Positions 53,627-62,245 of a DNA stretch of 64,000 nt are shown here, in pieces. Location: contig CAYPIB010000001.1 of the NCBI GenBank assembly GCA_964410675.1, positions 26,888-90,887 of the forward strand. Reading direction: 5' to 3'. Each line of letters starts with the position of its first letter. Within the stretch, counting starts at the first letter, position 1. Source of the DNA: RGIG3040 sp964410675. GTDB lineage: Bacteria > Bacillota > Clostridia > Lachnospirales > Lachnospiraceae. The notes under the pieces are model-generated. The model had not been told where the DNA came from, ran no database searches, and saw nothing but the letters and a program-made list of their open reading frames with translations. The position numbers were made by a program, and so were the translations under genes.

Positions 53627-54697
53627 TTATTCCCGAACCTCATCAAACGTTTTAGATTCTGTATGATATACGTAGGATTCGGGAACCCCTTCTATTTTCT
53701 CGTAATGGGCATCAATAAACTCATAAATATCTTTACTCTTATCCAGTTCTCCGATTGCCTGCAATTCTACTGCTGCACTGTAAAATGTATCATATCCGCC
53801 TTGTATGGAAGGTGAATAATTGTATGAAGCCAAAAGACTGGCATTTGTTTCTAAATCACCGGAGCAATAATTATTATCTATCTGAATCTTTGCTGCTTCT
53901 TTTGGATCTGCCTGAATAAATGCAGCGGCTTTTAATAATGCCCTTGTGTAAGCAGCGGCTGCCTCTTTATTTTCCTCTAAAAGTGTGTGATACAGATAAA
54001 TTTGGCAGCAATATTCTTTGGAAAACTTTTCGTCTGTTGCCGTATCTAAAATCGGAATAAAGCCATATTCCTTCTCCGCCTGATATCCTACCGGGTCATG
54101 TAAAACTGCTAAATCAATTGCTCCGTTTTCCAGTGCCAGCGGAAGATCGGTCAAAGAATACGTAAGAAAATTCACTTCTAAATTATCCGTAGTTACTCCA
54201 ATACCAAGGTCTGTCAGCTTTCTTTTTAAAACCATTGTTCCCGAATCCGTCAAGGATGGTACCCCCAGCGTTTTACCCTTTAAATCCTCTAAAGAAGTAA
54301 TGCCGGAATCAGGCCGTACATAAAATTTAGTACATCCGGTATGAAGTCCTCCCGTGAAGACGATATTAAGCCCATTGTCCATCTGCTGCATTAAAGAACC
54401 TGATAACCCAACCGTTGCATCAATTTTACCTGCTTCTAAAAACTCCGATGCATTCGCCAAATCAATATCCTCAATTTTCCATGATACCCCCGCTTTATTA
54501 AATTCCTCCTCAAAATATCCATTTGCCAACGCCACATGCAGCGGCGCAAGACACAAGCTGCCCGAATTAAAACCAATAATAATATCCACATCCTCATCTG
54601 TATTAACCGCCTCCTTCGAAGCACCCTGACAGCCGCTTAAACTCAAAACCAATATTAAAGATACTATGATACTGCCTAATTTCTTAAATTTTTTCAT
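53627..54697 (-). CDS. ABC transporter substrate-binding lipoprotein (nitrate/sulfonate type)
   Basis: A 356-residue lipoprotein. The signal is residues 1-22 with lipobox LSGC. The core IIIGFNSGSLCLAPLHVALANGYF and FLEAGKIDATVGLSG, with LKGKTLGVPSLTDSG, matches the NMT1/SsuA group that binds nitrate, sulfonates, taurine or thiamine precursors. It serves the SsuBC-like pair encoded upstream in the same operon. ATG 54697 with GAGAGG upstream. It may have its own promoter (54765-54794). Confidence 0.88.
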   Translation of the reverse strand: MKKFKKLGSIIVSLILVLSLSGCQGASKEAVNTDEDVDIIIGFNSGSLCLAPLHVALANGYFEEEFNKAGVSWKIEDIDLANASEFLEAGKIDATVGLSGSLMQQMDNGLNIVFTGGLHTGCTKFYVRPDSGITSLEDLKGKTLGVPSLTDSGTMVLKRKLTDLGIGVTTDNLEVNFLTYSLTDLPLALENGAIDLAVLHDPVGYQAEKEYGFIPILDTATDEKFSKEYCCQIYLYHTLLEENKEAAAAYTRALLKAAAFIQADPKEAAKIQIDNNYCSGDLETNASLLASYNYSPSIQGGYDTFYSAAVELQAIGELDKSKDIYEFIDAHYEKIEGVPESYVYHTESKTFDEVRE

Positions 54698-54764
54698 TCT
54701 CTTTTCCTCTCTTTTTTAAAGTTATTTTAAGCTGTTTTTTTCATATAGCACTTGACACTATCTT

Positions 54765-54794
54765 TATATAGAAGTTCGCGAATTCATATCTCAA
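54765..54794 (-). promoter_or_regulatory. Possible promoter and small palindrome before the binding-protein gene
   Basis: Minus strand: TTGAGA (54789-54794) as -35 and TATATA (54765-54770) as -10, 18 bases apart. The spacer contains the eight-base palindrome TTCGCGAA (54775-54782). It would let the binding protein be made separately from the upstream permease genes. Confidence 0.3.
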
Positions 54795-54796
54795 CC

Positions 54797-55192
54797 CTAC
54801 TTTAACAACAAATAAATACTTTCAATGATTGCAATTCCTATTAAAATTCCCGCAAGCACATAATAAGCCGGAAATGCGGCAGTCTGGCATGCCATTGTTT
54901 TCATTTTGCAGCCCCCGATTATAAGTGCCGGTATTAAAATAATCACAGTGCCTGTAACAGCCGTTAAAATGTTAATGATTATTTTTTCTCTGACTGTTTT
55001 TGTGAAAAAATAAATGATCGACGCTGCTATTAAAATAATAGATACAGCCGTTACTGCCTTCGCACAGAAATAGCATTTCATCGGCGACTCTCCGACATCA
55101 CAAACCTTAAAAAGTGTTACCGGTCCAGTGCACAATAAAATTGAAATAAATAGACGAATAACAGAATTTGCTATGCTGCTTACCTTTTTCAT
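54797..55192 (-). CDS. DUF4418 family membrane protein
   Basis: A 131-residue protein with four membrane segments. KVCDVGESPMKCYFCAKAVT and IIGGCKMKTMACQTAAFPA give the DUF4418 pattern with six conserved-looking Cys residues on loops. The ATG at 55192 with GGAGGAG five bases upstream is used; the frame to 55255 overlaps the ATPase gene. I recall DUF4418 genes near ABC permeases of this kind. The Cys loops could bind metal, but this is inference. Confidence 0.8.
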   Translation of the reverse strand: MKKVSSIANSVIRLFISILLCTGPVTLFKVCDVGESPMKCYFCAKAVTAVSIILIAASIIYFFTKTVREKIIINILTAVTGTVIILIPALIIGGCKMKTMACQTAAFPAYYVLAGILIGIAIIESIYLLLK

Positions 55193-55220
55193 AAAACTCC
55201 TCCAAACTGAAATAAATTTT

Positions 55221-56006
55221 TTATAAATAATATTCCGGTTCCTTAAGCGAACCACCCAGATTCAATACTTCAAGTATCCTATTGCGGTAGAGATTAAACA
55301 TATCCTGCTTTCTAACCCTAGGACGCGGAAGGTCAATGGAAATGACCTCATCTACTTTTGAGGGCCTGGCTGACATGACAACAACCTGATCCGACAGATA
55401 AACCGCCTCATCTACATCGTGCGTCACCATAATCATTGTCATATTATGTTCCTTCCAAATTCTAAGAATTTCATCCTGCATAATCATTCTTGTAAAGGCA
55501 TCTAATGCACCAAGCGGTTCATCAAGAAGTAAAACTTTGGGGTGCCCGACAAGTGCTCTTGCCAGTGATGCCCTTTGACACATTCCACCGGATAGTTGAT
55601 GTGGGTAAGCCCTTTCAAAGCCTTCTAACCCAACAAGCTTAATAAATTCCTCCACTTCACTTTTCTTGTCCTTATAAACATGCCTTGCCTTTAAACCAAA
55701 GGCAATATTATCTCTGATTGTCAGCCATGGAAATAAATTGGCACCTTGAAAAGCAAATCCTCTTTCACAGTTTGGCTTCTCAATTCTATTATTGTCCAAA
55801 AACAACTCTCCCTTAGTAGGAGTGTCTAGTCCTGCTATTAACCTTAAAAGTGTGGATTTACCGCAGCCGGAGGGTCCTATTAAGGAAATAAAGGTACCCG
55901 GCTCTACATCCAGATTCAGACCATTTAAGGCGACAACATCTTCAATCTGCGGATCGTCATTTTTGAACGTCTTATGTACATCTTTGACTGTAATTGCTCC
56001 TACCAT
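55221..56006 (-). CDS. ABC transporter ATP-binding protein (SsuB/TauB type)
   Basis: A 261-residue ATPase. Walker A GPSGCGKSTLLRLIAG, signature QLSGGMCQRASLARAL, Walker B VLLLDEPLGALDAFTR and the His in MVTHDVDEAVYL match the sulfonate/nitrate/taurine import ATPases. ATG 56006 overlaps the permease stop by 7 bases, with AAGGAG eight bases upstream. With the SsuC-like permease and the binding protein it forms an importer for a small anion. Confidence 0.9.
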   Translation of the reverse strand: MVGAITVKDVHKTFKNDDPQIEDVVALNGLNLDVEPGTFISLIGPSGCGKSTLLRLIAGLDTPTKGELFLDNNRIEKPNCERGFAFQGANLFPWLTIRDNIAFGLKARHVYKDKKSEVEEFIKLVGLEGFERAYPHQLSGGMCQRASLARALVGHPKVLLLDEPLGALDAFTRMIMQDEILRIWKEHNMTMIMVTHDVDEAVYLSDQVVVMSARPSKVDEVISIDLPRPRVRKQDMFNLYRNRILEVLNLGGSLKEPEYYL

Positions 56007-56974
56007 TTAATAACTCCTTTCTGCCAGATGAGTACTCTGTCTCTTGCTTTAAATAAAATGCTCAGTACGGTAAAACATAAAAGTGCAATAATAATCAGTC
56101 CGGCATAAACACCGTTGTATACCATCATCTGCTTTTGCCAATTGATGTACCAGCCGATACCGGTAGAGCTTCCATTCATTTCTACTGACATTAAAGTGAT
56201 GAACGAGGAGCAGGTTCCATAGAACACCCCCAGAAAAATGCTCGGCATTGCACTTGGGATACCGATGTGCAGTATTTGATACCATGTAGAAGCACCCAGT
56301 GTTCTTGACACTTCAAAATAAACATTGCTGGAGCTCTGTATTCCGCTGCTTGTCATCAGTGTCACCGGAAACCAAACGGCAAATGCTATTAAAAATACAT
56401 TGGCCGAATACGTTGTCGGAAAGCTTGACAGGGCAAGTGGAATCCACGCGGTCGTCGGAATCGGTCCTAAAATCTTAATAACCGGATTCAGCCAATAAAC
56501 AGCCGGTTTACTAAAGCCAAGCAACACTCCGGTTAAGAAACCAATCGATGCCCCAAAAGCAAAGCNNNNNNNNNNTAATAAGAGCTTTAATGAATAAAAA
56601 GTATTTTTTAGCAAAAACAGCCATTCCTCTGCTAACAATGCCAGTACTCTGTCAAGTGATGGAAAATATACCACCGATAACAGCTCTGTTTTTGTCGTCA
56701 TACATTGAATAAGATTTAAGGCAATTACTATTCCGGCAATAAACGGCGCCCTGTATATTATTTTTCTATCCCACTTATTTGAAAAAAATGATACTATATA
56801 AAAACTGCTATATACGATCAGCCCTATTCCAATAAAAATTGCAAAATACGGATATTTAACTTCCTTCTGCCGCCCCGTATCCCTGATTAGATAATAACAA
56901 CCAAGCGAAACCCCAAATGCCAAAATAGGGATCAGCTTTTTTATCTGGTTTATTATCCTTTTATCCTTTTCCAT
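56000..56974 (-). CDS. ABC transporter permease (SsuC/TauC type), contains a 10-N gap
   Basis: A permease of about 324 residues, longer than usual because of an N-terminal hydrophobic extension. The C-terminal 200 residues are the core, with GFLTGVLLGFSKPAVYWLNP and the coupling loop SRTLGASTWYQILHIGIPSAMP. Ten Ns at 56566-56575 fall inside a membrane segment and leave the frame open, so the gene is probably intact. ATG 56974 has GGAGGAAG upstream. First gene of the importer operon, 92 bases behind the nitrogenase-like operon's terminator. Confidence 0.85.
   Translation of the reverse strand: MEKDKRIINQIKKLIPILAFGVSLGCYYLIRDTGRQKEVKYPYFAIFIGIGLIVYSSFYIVSFFSNKWDRKIIYRAPFIAGIVIALNLIQCMTTKTELLSVVYFPSLDRVLALLAEEWLFLLKNTFYSLKLLLXXXXFAFGASIGFLTGVLLGFSKPAVYWLNPVIKILGPIPTTAWIPLALSSFPTTYSANVFLIAFAVWFPVTLMTSSGIQSSSNVYFEVSRTLGASTWYQILHIGIPSAMPSIFLGVFYGTCSSFITLMSVEMNGSSTGIGWYINWQKQMMVYNGVYAGLIIIALLCFTVLSILFKARDRVLIWQKGVIKW
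56566..56575. other. Assembly gap of ten Ns inside the ABC permease gene
   Basis: Ten unknown bases at a scaffold joint. The frame on both sides agrees across the placeholder. Confidence 0.95.
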
Positions 56975-57065
56975 AATTTTTCTTCCTCCAATCCTTTTAT
57001 ATAATTATTTCTTAATCACTCTTTGTAGTTCAAAATTGTAATTGCAAATACCTATAGTAAAAAAA

Positions 57066-57091
57066 CAGAGGTAGGAAATTCCCTACCTCTG
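57066..57091 (-). terminator. Rho-independent terminator of the nitrogenase-like operon
   Basis: CAGAGGTAGG (57066-57075) pairs perfectly with CCTACCTCTG (57082-57091), and the minus strand continues with TTTTTTT (57059-57065). It lies 29 bases after the NifX-like stop and separates the operon from the ABC importer genes. Confidence 0.9.
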
Positions 57092-57119
57092 GTCGTCCAG
57101 TCAGTGTTTCTTTATTTCT

Positions 57120-57563
57120 TTAATTTTCATGCGCAATTCCACGCAGCGTCTTATGTTGGTCCAGCCTCTCAAAATATAAAGTGATTTTATTTAGTGCCTC
57201 TTCAATGCCGCATTCCACATCAAAGCTGACAATCGCCTTCTTTTCTAATTGCTTTTGCACTCTAAAACCTATCTTTTTGCAGATAATACAGCGGCAGTCC
57301 GACAATTTTATTACTTGTGGAATATCTCCGCTCATACCACCGCAACCCTGACTTTTACACCCTGTACCGGTACCGCAGCCGCTATTGTCACTGCAGTTAT
57401 TTTCTTGCCCGGAAGCTGATGTATCAAATACTTTTCTTATTTCCGTTTGGATACAGCTTCTGTCTTCCTTCACTTCATATATAATAAATTCCCCGGCCCC
57501 GCCAAATGTTACATCAATATTTTGTCCATCGGAGGATGCCACCGCTATTTTATATGCCATCAT
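57120..57563 (-). CDS. NifX/NifB-type Fe-Mo cofactor-binding domain protein, Cys-rich
   Basis: A 147-residue protein. The start YKIAVASSDGQNIDVTFGGA and the later IICKKIGFRVQKQLEKKAI are the dinitrogenase iron-molybdenum cofactor-binding fold (NifX, NafY, C-terminal NifB). A Cys-rich Gly/Ser stretch interrupts it (CSDNSGCGTGTGCKSQGCGG), then DCRCIICKK. In nitrogenase systems such proteins carry the cofactor or its precursor. Last gene of the operon, 20 bases after the K-like gene, so a carrier for the D/K-like pair's cluster is likely. ATG 57563 has GGAGAAAGA upstream. Confidence 0.85.
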   Translation of the reverse strand: MMAYKIAVASSDGQNIDVTFGGAGEFIIYEVKEDRSCIQTEIRKVFDTSASGQENNCSDNSGCGTGTGCKSQGCGGMSGDIPQVIKLSDCRCIICKKIGFRVQKQLEKKAIVSFDVECGIEEALNKITLYFERLDQHKTLRGIAHEN

Positions 57564-57583
57564 TCTTTCTCCATTATTACTGC

Positions 57584-58882
57584 TTAATTAAATCTCGTTC
57601 TTGCCACCGAATAAATATCTTCGATTAGTTTTAATCCGCCATCATATCCAACGTAGTATCCATTAATTACTAATCTTTCGTTTACCGGCCAAGAAATATT
57701 TAAGAAATGTGCCTCTGTTTCCTTAGAAACCTCTTTTTCCCAATATCCACCAAATATAAACGGATATCCATGATAATCATGTTCTTTTATTTCATTATGT
57801 ATTTTATAGCCATCTGTTTCAAAGCTTACTTCCGCCTTTACATCATAATTTAATTCTTCAAAATAACCTTTGATGACTTCCTTAAATTCTCTTGGTGTAT
57901 CATCCACAACAAACTGCTTTGCCGGAAATAGCCCTAAATCATTTACTAAAAACTTTGTAATACCAAGTGCATACTGTGCATCCGCTATCACACTAAACTG
58001 TTTTGACATGACACGTGTTTCTAAAAATAAATCCGCATACCTTTCGATATAATGATAATAATATTGCTCTTTTTCCAGAATAATTTGTTCAACCTTTTCA
58101 CTGTCCACACCGGCAAATTTTCCAACCTCACGCAAAAACTTACTTGTTTCAAAGGCTCCAATCGGCAGCGTCGGATAATGAAGATATGGAATACCCAGCT
58201 TTTTCTCCATTTTTTTCATATTAGAAAGCCCTACCCAAGGGGAAACTAAAAGATTAAACTGGGCCTGTGGGATCTTCTTAATATTTTCTATGCCGCGCTG
58301 GTAGCCAAAAATAGTATTCGGGATTAAACCGAGTTCTTTTATTAGTTTTTCCAGCTCTCGATAATTTCCTGCCCAAAATTCATCCTGATAAGGCACATCC
58401 GCCCAAATGTTTACGAGTCCCGCGATTTTTGTATCAGACTTTTCTAAAAGCTGATCGACAATAGCATTTACTACTTCTTCATGTCCACGATAATTATTTC
58501 CCTTAATTCCGGCTGTTGAAGCATAAAGCACTGGTTTTTCGGCATCCTGAAATTCGGCCACAACCTCCTGCGTATTATCTCCGATGATTTCCGGTATACA
58601 TCCGGTAAGCACGACATATAAATCCGCATCAATCACCTTTAAAGAATTTTCTATCGTCGTGTGAAGCTTCTTTGTGCCGCCAAATACAACATCCTTTTCA
58701 TTAATACTCGTGCACGGATAAATATTAGGTGAAAAATAGCCTGAGCTGCCGGAGGTGCCGGAAAGCTTTTGGGCACAGCCGGGGCCGGCATGCAGCACCG
58801 GTATCGCCCTCTCAATGGCCTGCACCGTCTGCATTGCACTCATAGCACATTTATATCTTTGTTTATCTAATATTTTAGCCAT
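57584..58882 (-). CDS. Nitrogenase component 1-like subunit (NifK type)
   Basis: A 432-residue protein of the nitrogenase component 1 family, short like NifN/BchB/MarK relatives. Three Cys match the P-cluster ligands of NifK: Cys12 (RYKCAMSA), Cys36 (HAGPGC) and Cys95 (VLTGCIPEIIGD). The rest keeps family blocks such as GIPYLHYPTLPIGAFETSKF. It overlaps the D-like gene by 8 bases, with GAGGAGG in that gene's last codons, so the two form a coupled heterodimer. I cannot name its substrate. Confidence 0.9.
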   Translation of the reverse strand: MAKILDKQRYKCAMSAMQTVQAIERAIPVLHAGPGCAQKLSGTSGSSGYFSPNIYPCTSINEKDVVFGGTKKLHTTIENSLKVIDADLYVVLTGCIPEIIGDNTQEVVAEFQDAEKPVLYASTAGIKGNNYRGHEEVVNAIVDQLLEKSDTKIAGLVNIWADVPYQDEFWAGNYRELEKLIKELGLIPNTIFGYQRGIENIKKIPQAQFNLLVSPWVGLSNMKKMEKKLGIPYLHYPTLPIGAFETSKFLREVGKFAGVDSEKVEQIILEKEQYYYHYIERYADLFLETRVMSKQFSVIADAQYALGITKFLVNDLGLFPAKQFVVDDTPREFKEVIKGYFEELNYDVKAEVSFETDGYKIHNEIKEHDYHGYPFIFGGYWEKEVSKETEAHFLNISWPVNERLVINGYYVGYDGGLKLIEDIYSVARTRFN

Positions 58883-60344
58883 TCTTTTTTGCCTCCTCTA
58901 AGAAACTTCCAACATCCTGCTGATACCACCACTCCGTATATGGCAGCTTTACTCTCTTTGCTAAATTATGTTCAAAGCTTCTGTTTCGTATCGTATCTAA
59001 AACAGTATGAGCAAATTCTAGCGTATGCTTATAGCCAAATATCATATACTCATCCGCTACATAGACTGCCGGTGTGCCCTGCTTAATTGCCCATACCGTA
59101 GAGCCCGGATGACGTGATAAGTAAAGGTCCGGCTGATATTTATTTAAAATATTCATCACTTCAAAGTTCTGCTGGTCAGCCACACTTGCCTCAAAATCAA
59201 TCTCGTTTTCCAGCAAATATTTCATCGACGGAGGAATTTCACCATCTTCATATTTCTTGTCATAGTGCCATGCCAGTGCCCACACTACTTCTATACCGAG
59301 CTCGTTCAATACACGTGATACTTCAAATGTATACCCCGGTCCCATACCAAGCACTGCCTTTAATCCTTTTAATTCCTTTTTTACTTCCTCAATCTGTGGA
59401 ATATAAATAGCACGCTGCTCTTCAATATAAGCTTCTACCTCTGCTTCTTTCTGTGCTGTCCTGCCGATTTCTCTCAGCCATGTTTCAAAACCTACAATTC
59501 CTAATGGATTGATACTCCTGATATAAGGAACACCATATTTCTCTTCTAATCCATTGCCGAGATAATTGCCGAGTGTTCCGCAAATGCATGTCGTTGCCAC
59601 AGCCTCTGATAAACCTTCCAGCTCCTCAATGGTTGCATTGGCATAGAGAAATACAGGCTCCAAATCAAAATGTTTAAACATATCAATAATTTCTTCTCTG
59701 GCACTTTCATAAAAATTTTTAAAATTAATTGTATTTCTTTTCTGCTTCGGCGGTTTTACGATACCGCTTAAAACAGCATGATCTGAAATATCGAATCCGG
59801 TCGCCCATATACGGGATTTAAAGCCTTCGCAGTGAACCGGTATAACCGGAACTTCAATTTCCCCTTTTACTTCCTCTACGACACTATCAATATCTTCTCC
59901 GATAATACCTGATGCACAAGAACTGCTGACAAAAATTGCCTTTGGATGATAGCGCTTATTCACCTCTAAAATAATATCATGAAGGGTATCTGCTGCCCCA
60001 AAAATCGTATCCTTTTCATTCATATCGGTACCGATATAAACAGAATGATTTAAAATCCCCCTCTTTGCGGCTACCTGATTTGTTACAATATATTGGCTGC
60101 TTGCTGTCGCCGAGCATCCGGACGGCCCATGATGAATCACTGCAATATCGCGGATTCCTCCGAGCTGGCTCAAGCCGCATGTAGACAAACATGTGCTTGA
60201 CTGTGAAAAACACCTGGAACAGCCTTTTAATGTATTGCACTCGCTCTTACTTGCCAAATCCTTTAAGCTTCCTACATAAGCTGTAATTGATCCCAAACGA
60301 TTTTCTCTTGTTCCTAAATTGGAATTGGATAAATTAATTGCCAT
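58875..60344 (-). CDS. Nitrogenase component 1-like subunit (NifD type) with altered active site
   Basis: A 489-residue D-like subunit. Candidate P-cluster Cys are Cys52 or Cys56, Cys77 (HHGPSGC) and Cys143 (SSCASGIIGED). Cys255, in the block ending LGNGLEEKYGVP, aligns by eye with cofactor ligand Cys275 of NifD. In CEGFKSRIWATGFDISDHAV, Trp180 and Phe184 take the places of Gln191 and His195, and Phe replaces His442 near the C-terminus. Cys36, Cys42, Cys45, Cys52 and Cys56 make an extra Cys-rich N-terminus. So it likely binds a P-cluster-like and a heterometal or iron-sulfur cofactor but is not a normal dinitrogenase. ATG 60344 with AGGAGG seven bases upstream, 10 bases after cysK. Confidence 0.9.
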   Translation of the reverse strand: MAINLSNSNLGTRENRLGSITAYVGSLKDLASKSECNTLKGCSRCFSQSSTCLSTCGLSQLGGIRDIAVIHHGPSGCSATASSQYIVTNQVAAKRGILNHSVYIGTDMNEKDTIFGAADTLHDIILEVNKRYHPKAIFVSSSCASGIIGEDIDSVVEEVKGEIEVPVIPVHCEGFKSRIWATGFDISDHAVLSGIVKPPKQKRNTINFKNFYESAREEIIDMFKHFDLEPVFLYANATIEELEGLSEAVATTCICGTLGNYLGNGLEEKYGVPYIRSINPLGIVGFETWLREIGRTAQKEAEVEAYIEEQRAIYIPQIEEVKKELKGLKAVLGMGPGYTFEVSRVLNELGIEVVWALAWHYDKKYEDGEIPPSMKYLLENEIDFEASVADQQNFEVMNILNKYQPDLYLSRHPGSTVWAIKQGTPAVYVADEYMIFGYKHTLEFAHTVLDTIRNRSFEHNLAKRVKLPYTEWWYQQDVGSFLEEAKKNG

Positions 60345-60354
60345 TGAAATCCTC

Positions 60355-61336
60355 CTAGTCTTCGAACAGTTTTGTTGACAAATAACGAAGTCCGGTATCC
60401 GGCAAAACTGCTACAATTTTCTTTCCTTTGTTTTCTGGTCTTTTAGCAATCTCTGTGGCTGCATAAATTGCTGCCCCTGAGGAAGTACCAACTAATATAC
60501 CATCTGTTTTTGCAACCGCTCTTGCCGCTTGAAATGCATCATATGTTTCTACTTCAAATTTTTCATCATATATATGAACATCCATTGTCTTAGGAATTCT
60601 CTCTTTCGGTATTCCCTCAAACGCATGAACCCCGGTAATTTCCTCGGGCTTTGGATTACTTTCACTTGGCAGAGAGTTTGGTCCCGGCTGTACTGCCACA
60701 ACTTTAATATTAGGATTTTTTTCTTTTAAATATTTACCGGTTCCGGATACTGTACCGCCGGTTCCGACACAAGCCACTAAAATATCAACACTTCCTTCTG
60801 TATCTTCCCAAATTTCAGGACCGGTTGTCGCTTCATGAATTGCCGGATTGGCCGGATTCGCTATTTGGTTAACAAAAAAGATATCCTTTTCCTTGGATAA
60901 TACTTTCTCTTCCAATGCTTTAATCGCAGCAACAAAATCTCCGTTAGTCTCTGCTAACACTTCCTTTACCGCCGGTTCCTCCGACATTTTAATAGTAATT
61001 CCGCCAAACGCTTGAATGACCTTAAAACGTTCCTCACTTACATTATCCTGAATGTAGACACGAAACTTNNNNNNNNNNCGCAATTGCTGCCAAACCAATC
61101 CCTGTGTTTCCGCTTGTCGTTTCTACAATTGTATAGCCTGGCTTCAGCCATCCCTTTTTCTCCGCATCCTCTATCATCGACAGCGCAATTCGATCCTTGA
61201 CACTCTGATTTGGGTTATAATACTCCAGCTTTACAATAAGCTTGGCGTCTAAACTTTGTTCCCTTTCATAATTCGTAATTTCTAATAATGGGGTTTTACC
61301 CACTAATTCTGTGATTGATTTATGTACTCTGTTCAT
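60355..61336 (-). CDS. cysK: Cysteine synthase (O-acetylserine sulfhydrylase), interrupted by a 10-N gap
   Basis: About 328 residues once the gap is closed, slightly longer than typical CysK. It joins sulfide (or a thiol) to O-acetylserine using pyridoxal phosphate. The PLP lysine is in NPNQSVKDRIALS, the substrate loop is TTSGNTGIGLA, the phosphate loop is GTGGTVSGTG, and SSGAA closes the C-terminus. The Ns at 61069-61078 split the frame, because ten is not a multiple of three; the family needs about five residues there, so this is an assembly artefact and not a frameshift. It lies between nifH-like and the D-like gene, 10 bases from the latter, clearly in the operon. ATG 61336 with GGAAGGGG upstream. 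Confidence 0.88.
61069..61078. other. Assembly gap of ten Ns inside cysK
   Basis: Ten unknown bases. Reading frames to the left and right differ, so the true gap length is probably not ten. Confidence 0.95.
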
Positions 61337-61353
61337 AATGTTCCCCTTCCTGT

Positions 61354-62202
61354 TTAAATGTTATAATCATCTGCAATATCCATTAAGCCAAACTCAAACA
61401 GTATTTCCTCTAATCTCTCCTGTGACATTGGTGTTGGAATTGCAAAGTCTTTGTTTTCAATGACTGCCTGTGCTAAATTTCTATATTCTTGAGCCTGATT
61501 GGAATCCGGTTTATATTCTATTACTGTTTTGCGATTGATTTCTGCTCTCTGTACAATGTTATCTCTCGGAACATAGTATAAAAGCTTTGTTCCAAGCTCC
61601 TTAGAAAATGCCCGAAGTAAGTCAAGCTCACGATCGACGTTACGACTGTTGCAAATAATACCGCCAATACGTACGCCGCCCGTTCTGGCATATCTTTGAA
61701 TTCCCTTGGCAATGTTATTCGCTGCATAAAGTGCCATCATTTCTCCGCTTGCGACAATATAAATCTCTTTTGCCTTTCCTTCACGAATCGGCATTGCAAA
61801 GCCGCCGCACACAACGTCTCCAAGAACATCATAAAATACGTAATCTAAATCATCGGTATAAGCGCCTAAATTTTCCAACAGCCCAATTGATGTAATAATA
61901 CCTCTTCCGGCACATCCGACACCCGGTTCCGGTCCGCCTGATTCCACACATTTTGTGCCCTTATAGCCATCCTTTAAAATACGGGAAAGCTCGATATCCT
62001 CGCCTTCCTCACGGAGTGTATCTAGTACGGTCTTCTGTGCCAGCCCTCCAAGTAACAGTCTTGTCGAATCGGCTTTGGGATCACATCCCACGACCATAAC
62101 TTTTTTTCCTGATTCCACAAGTCCTGCCGTAAGGTTTTGCGTTGTTGTTGATTTACCGATTCCTCCCTTTCCGTAAATCGCAATTTGTCTTAGTTCTGCC
62201 AT
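61354..62202 (-). CDS. nifH: Nitrogenase iron protein-like reductase (NifH)
   Basis: A 282-residue ATP-driven electron donor, close in sequence to true NifH. The P-loop is IAIYGKGGIGKSTTTQN. Cys97 (PGVGCAGRG) and Cys132 (DVVCGGF) bridge the [4Fe-4S] cluster in the homodimer, at the same numbers as in Azotobacter NifH, and Arg100, the ADP-ribosylation site, is kept. Its partner must be the component-1-like pairs on either side. The ATG at 62202 has GGAGG about ten bases upstream; a longer frame from 62232 is rejected. Lies between the two D/K-like pairs. Confidence 0.93.
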   Translation of the reverse strand: MAELRQIAIYGKGGIGKSTTTQNLTAGLVESGKKVMVVGCDPKADSTRLLLGGLAQKTVLDTLREEGEDIELSRILKDGYKGTKCVESGGPEPGVGCAGRGIITSIGLLENLGAYTDDLDYVFYDVLGDVVCGGFAMPIREGKAKEIYIVASGEMMALYAANNIAKGIQRYARTGGVRIGGIICNSRNVDRELDLLRAFSKELGTKLLYYVPRDNIVQRAEINRKTVIEYKPDSNQAQEYRNLAQAVIENKDFAIPTPMSQERLEEILFEFGLMDIADDYNI

Positions 62203-62245
62203 TTTTTCATTTCCTCCTTGTGTGCTAAGCACTTATTTCAATTTA

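Noticed and set aside
60355..61336. A frameshifted cysK pseudogene
   Set aside because: The frame change falls exactly at ten Ns, a placeholder; the residues on both sides join well if about five are restored.
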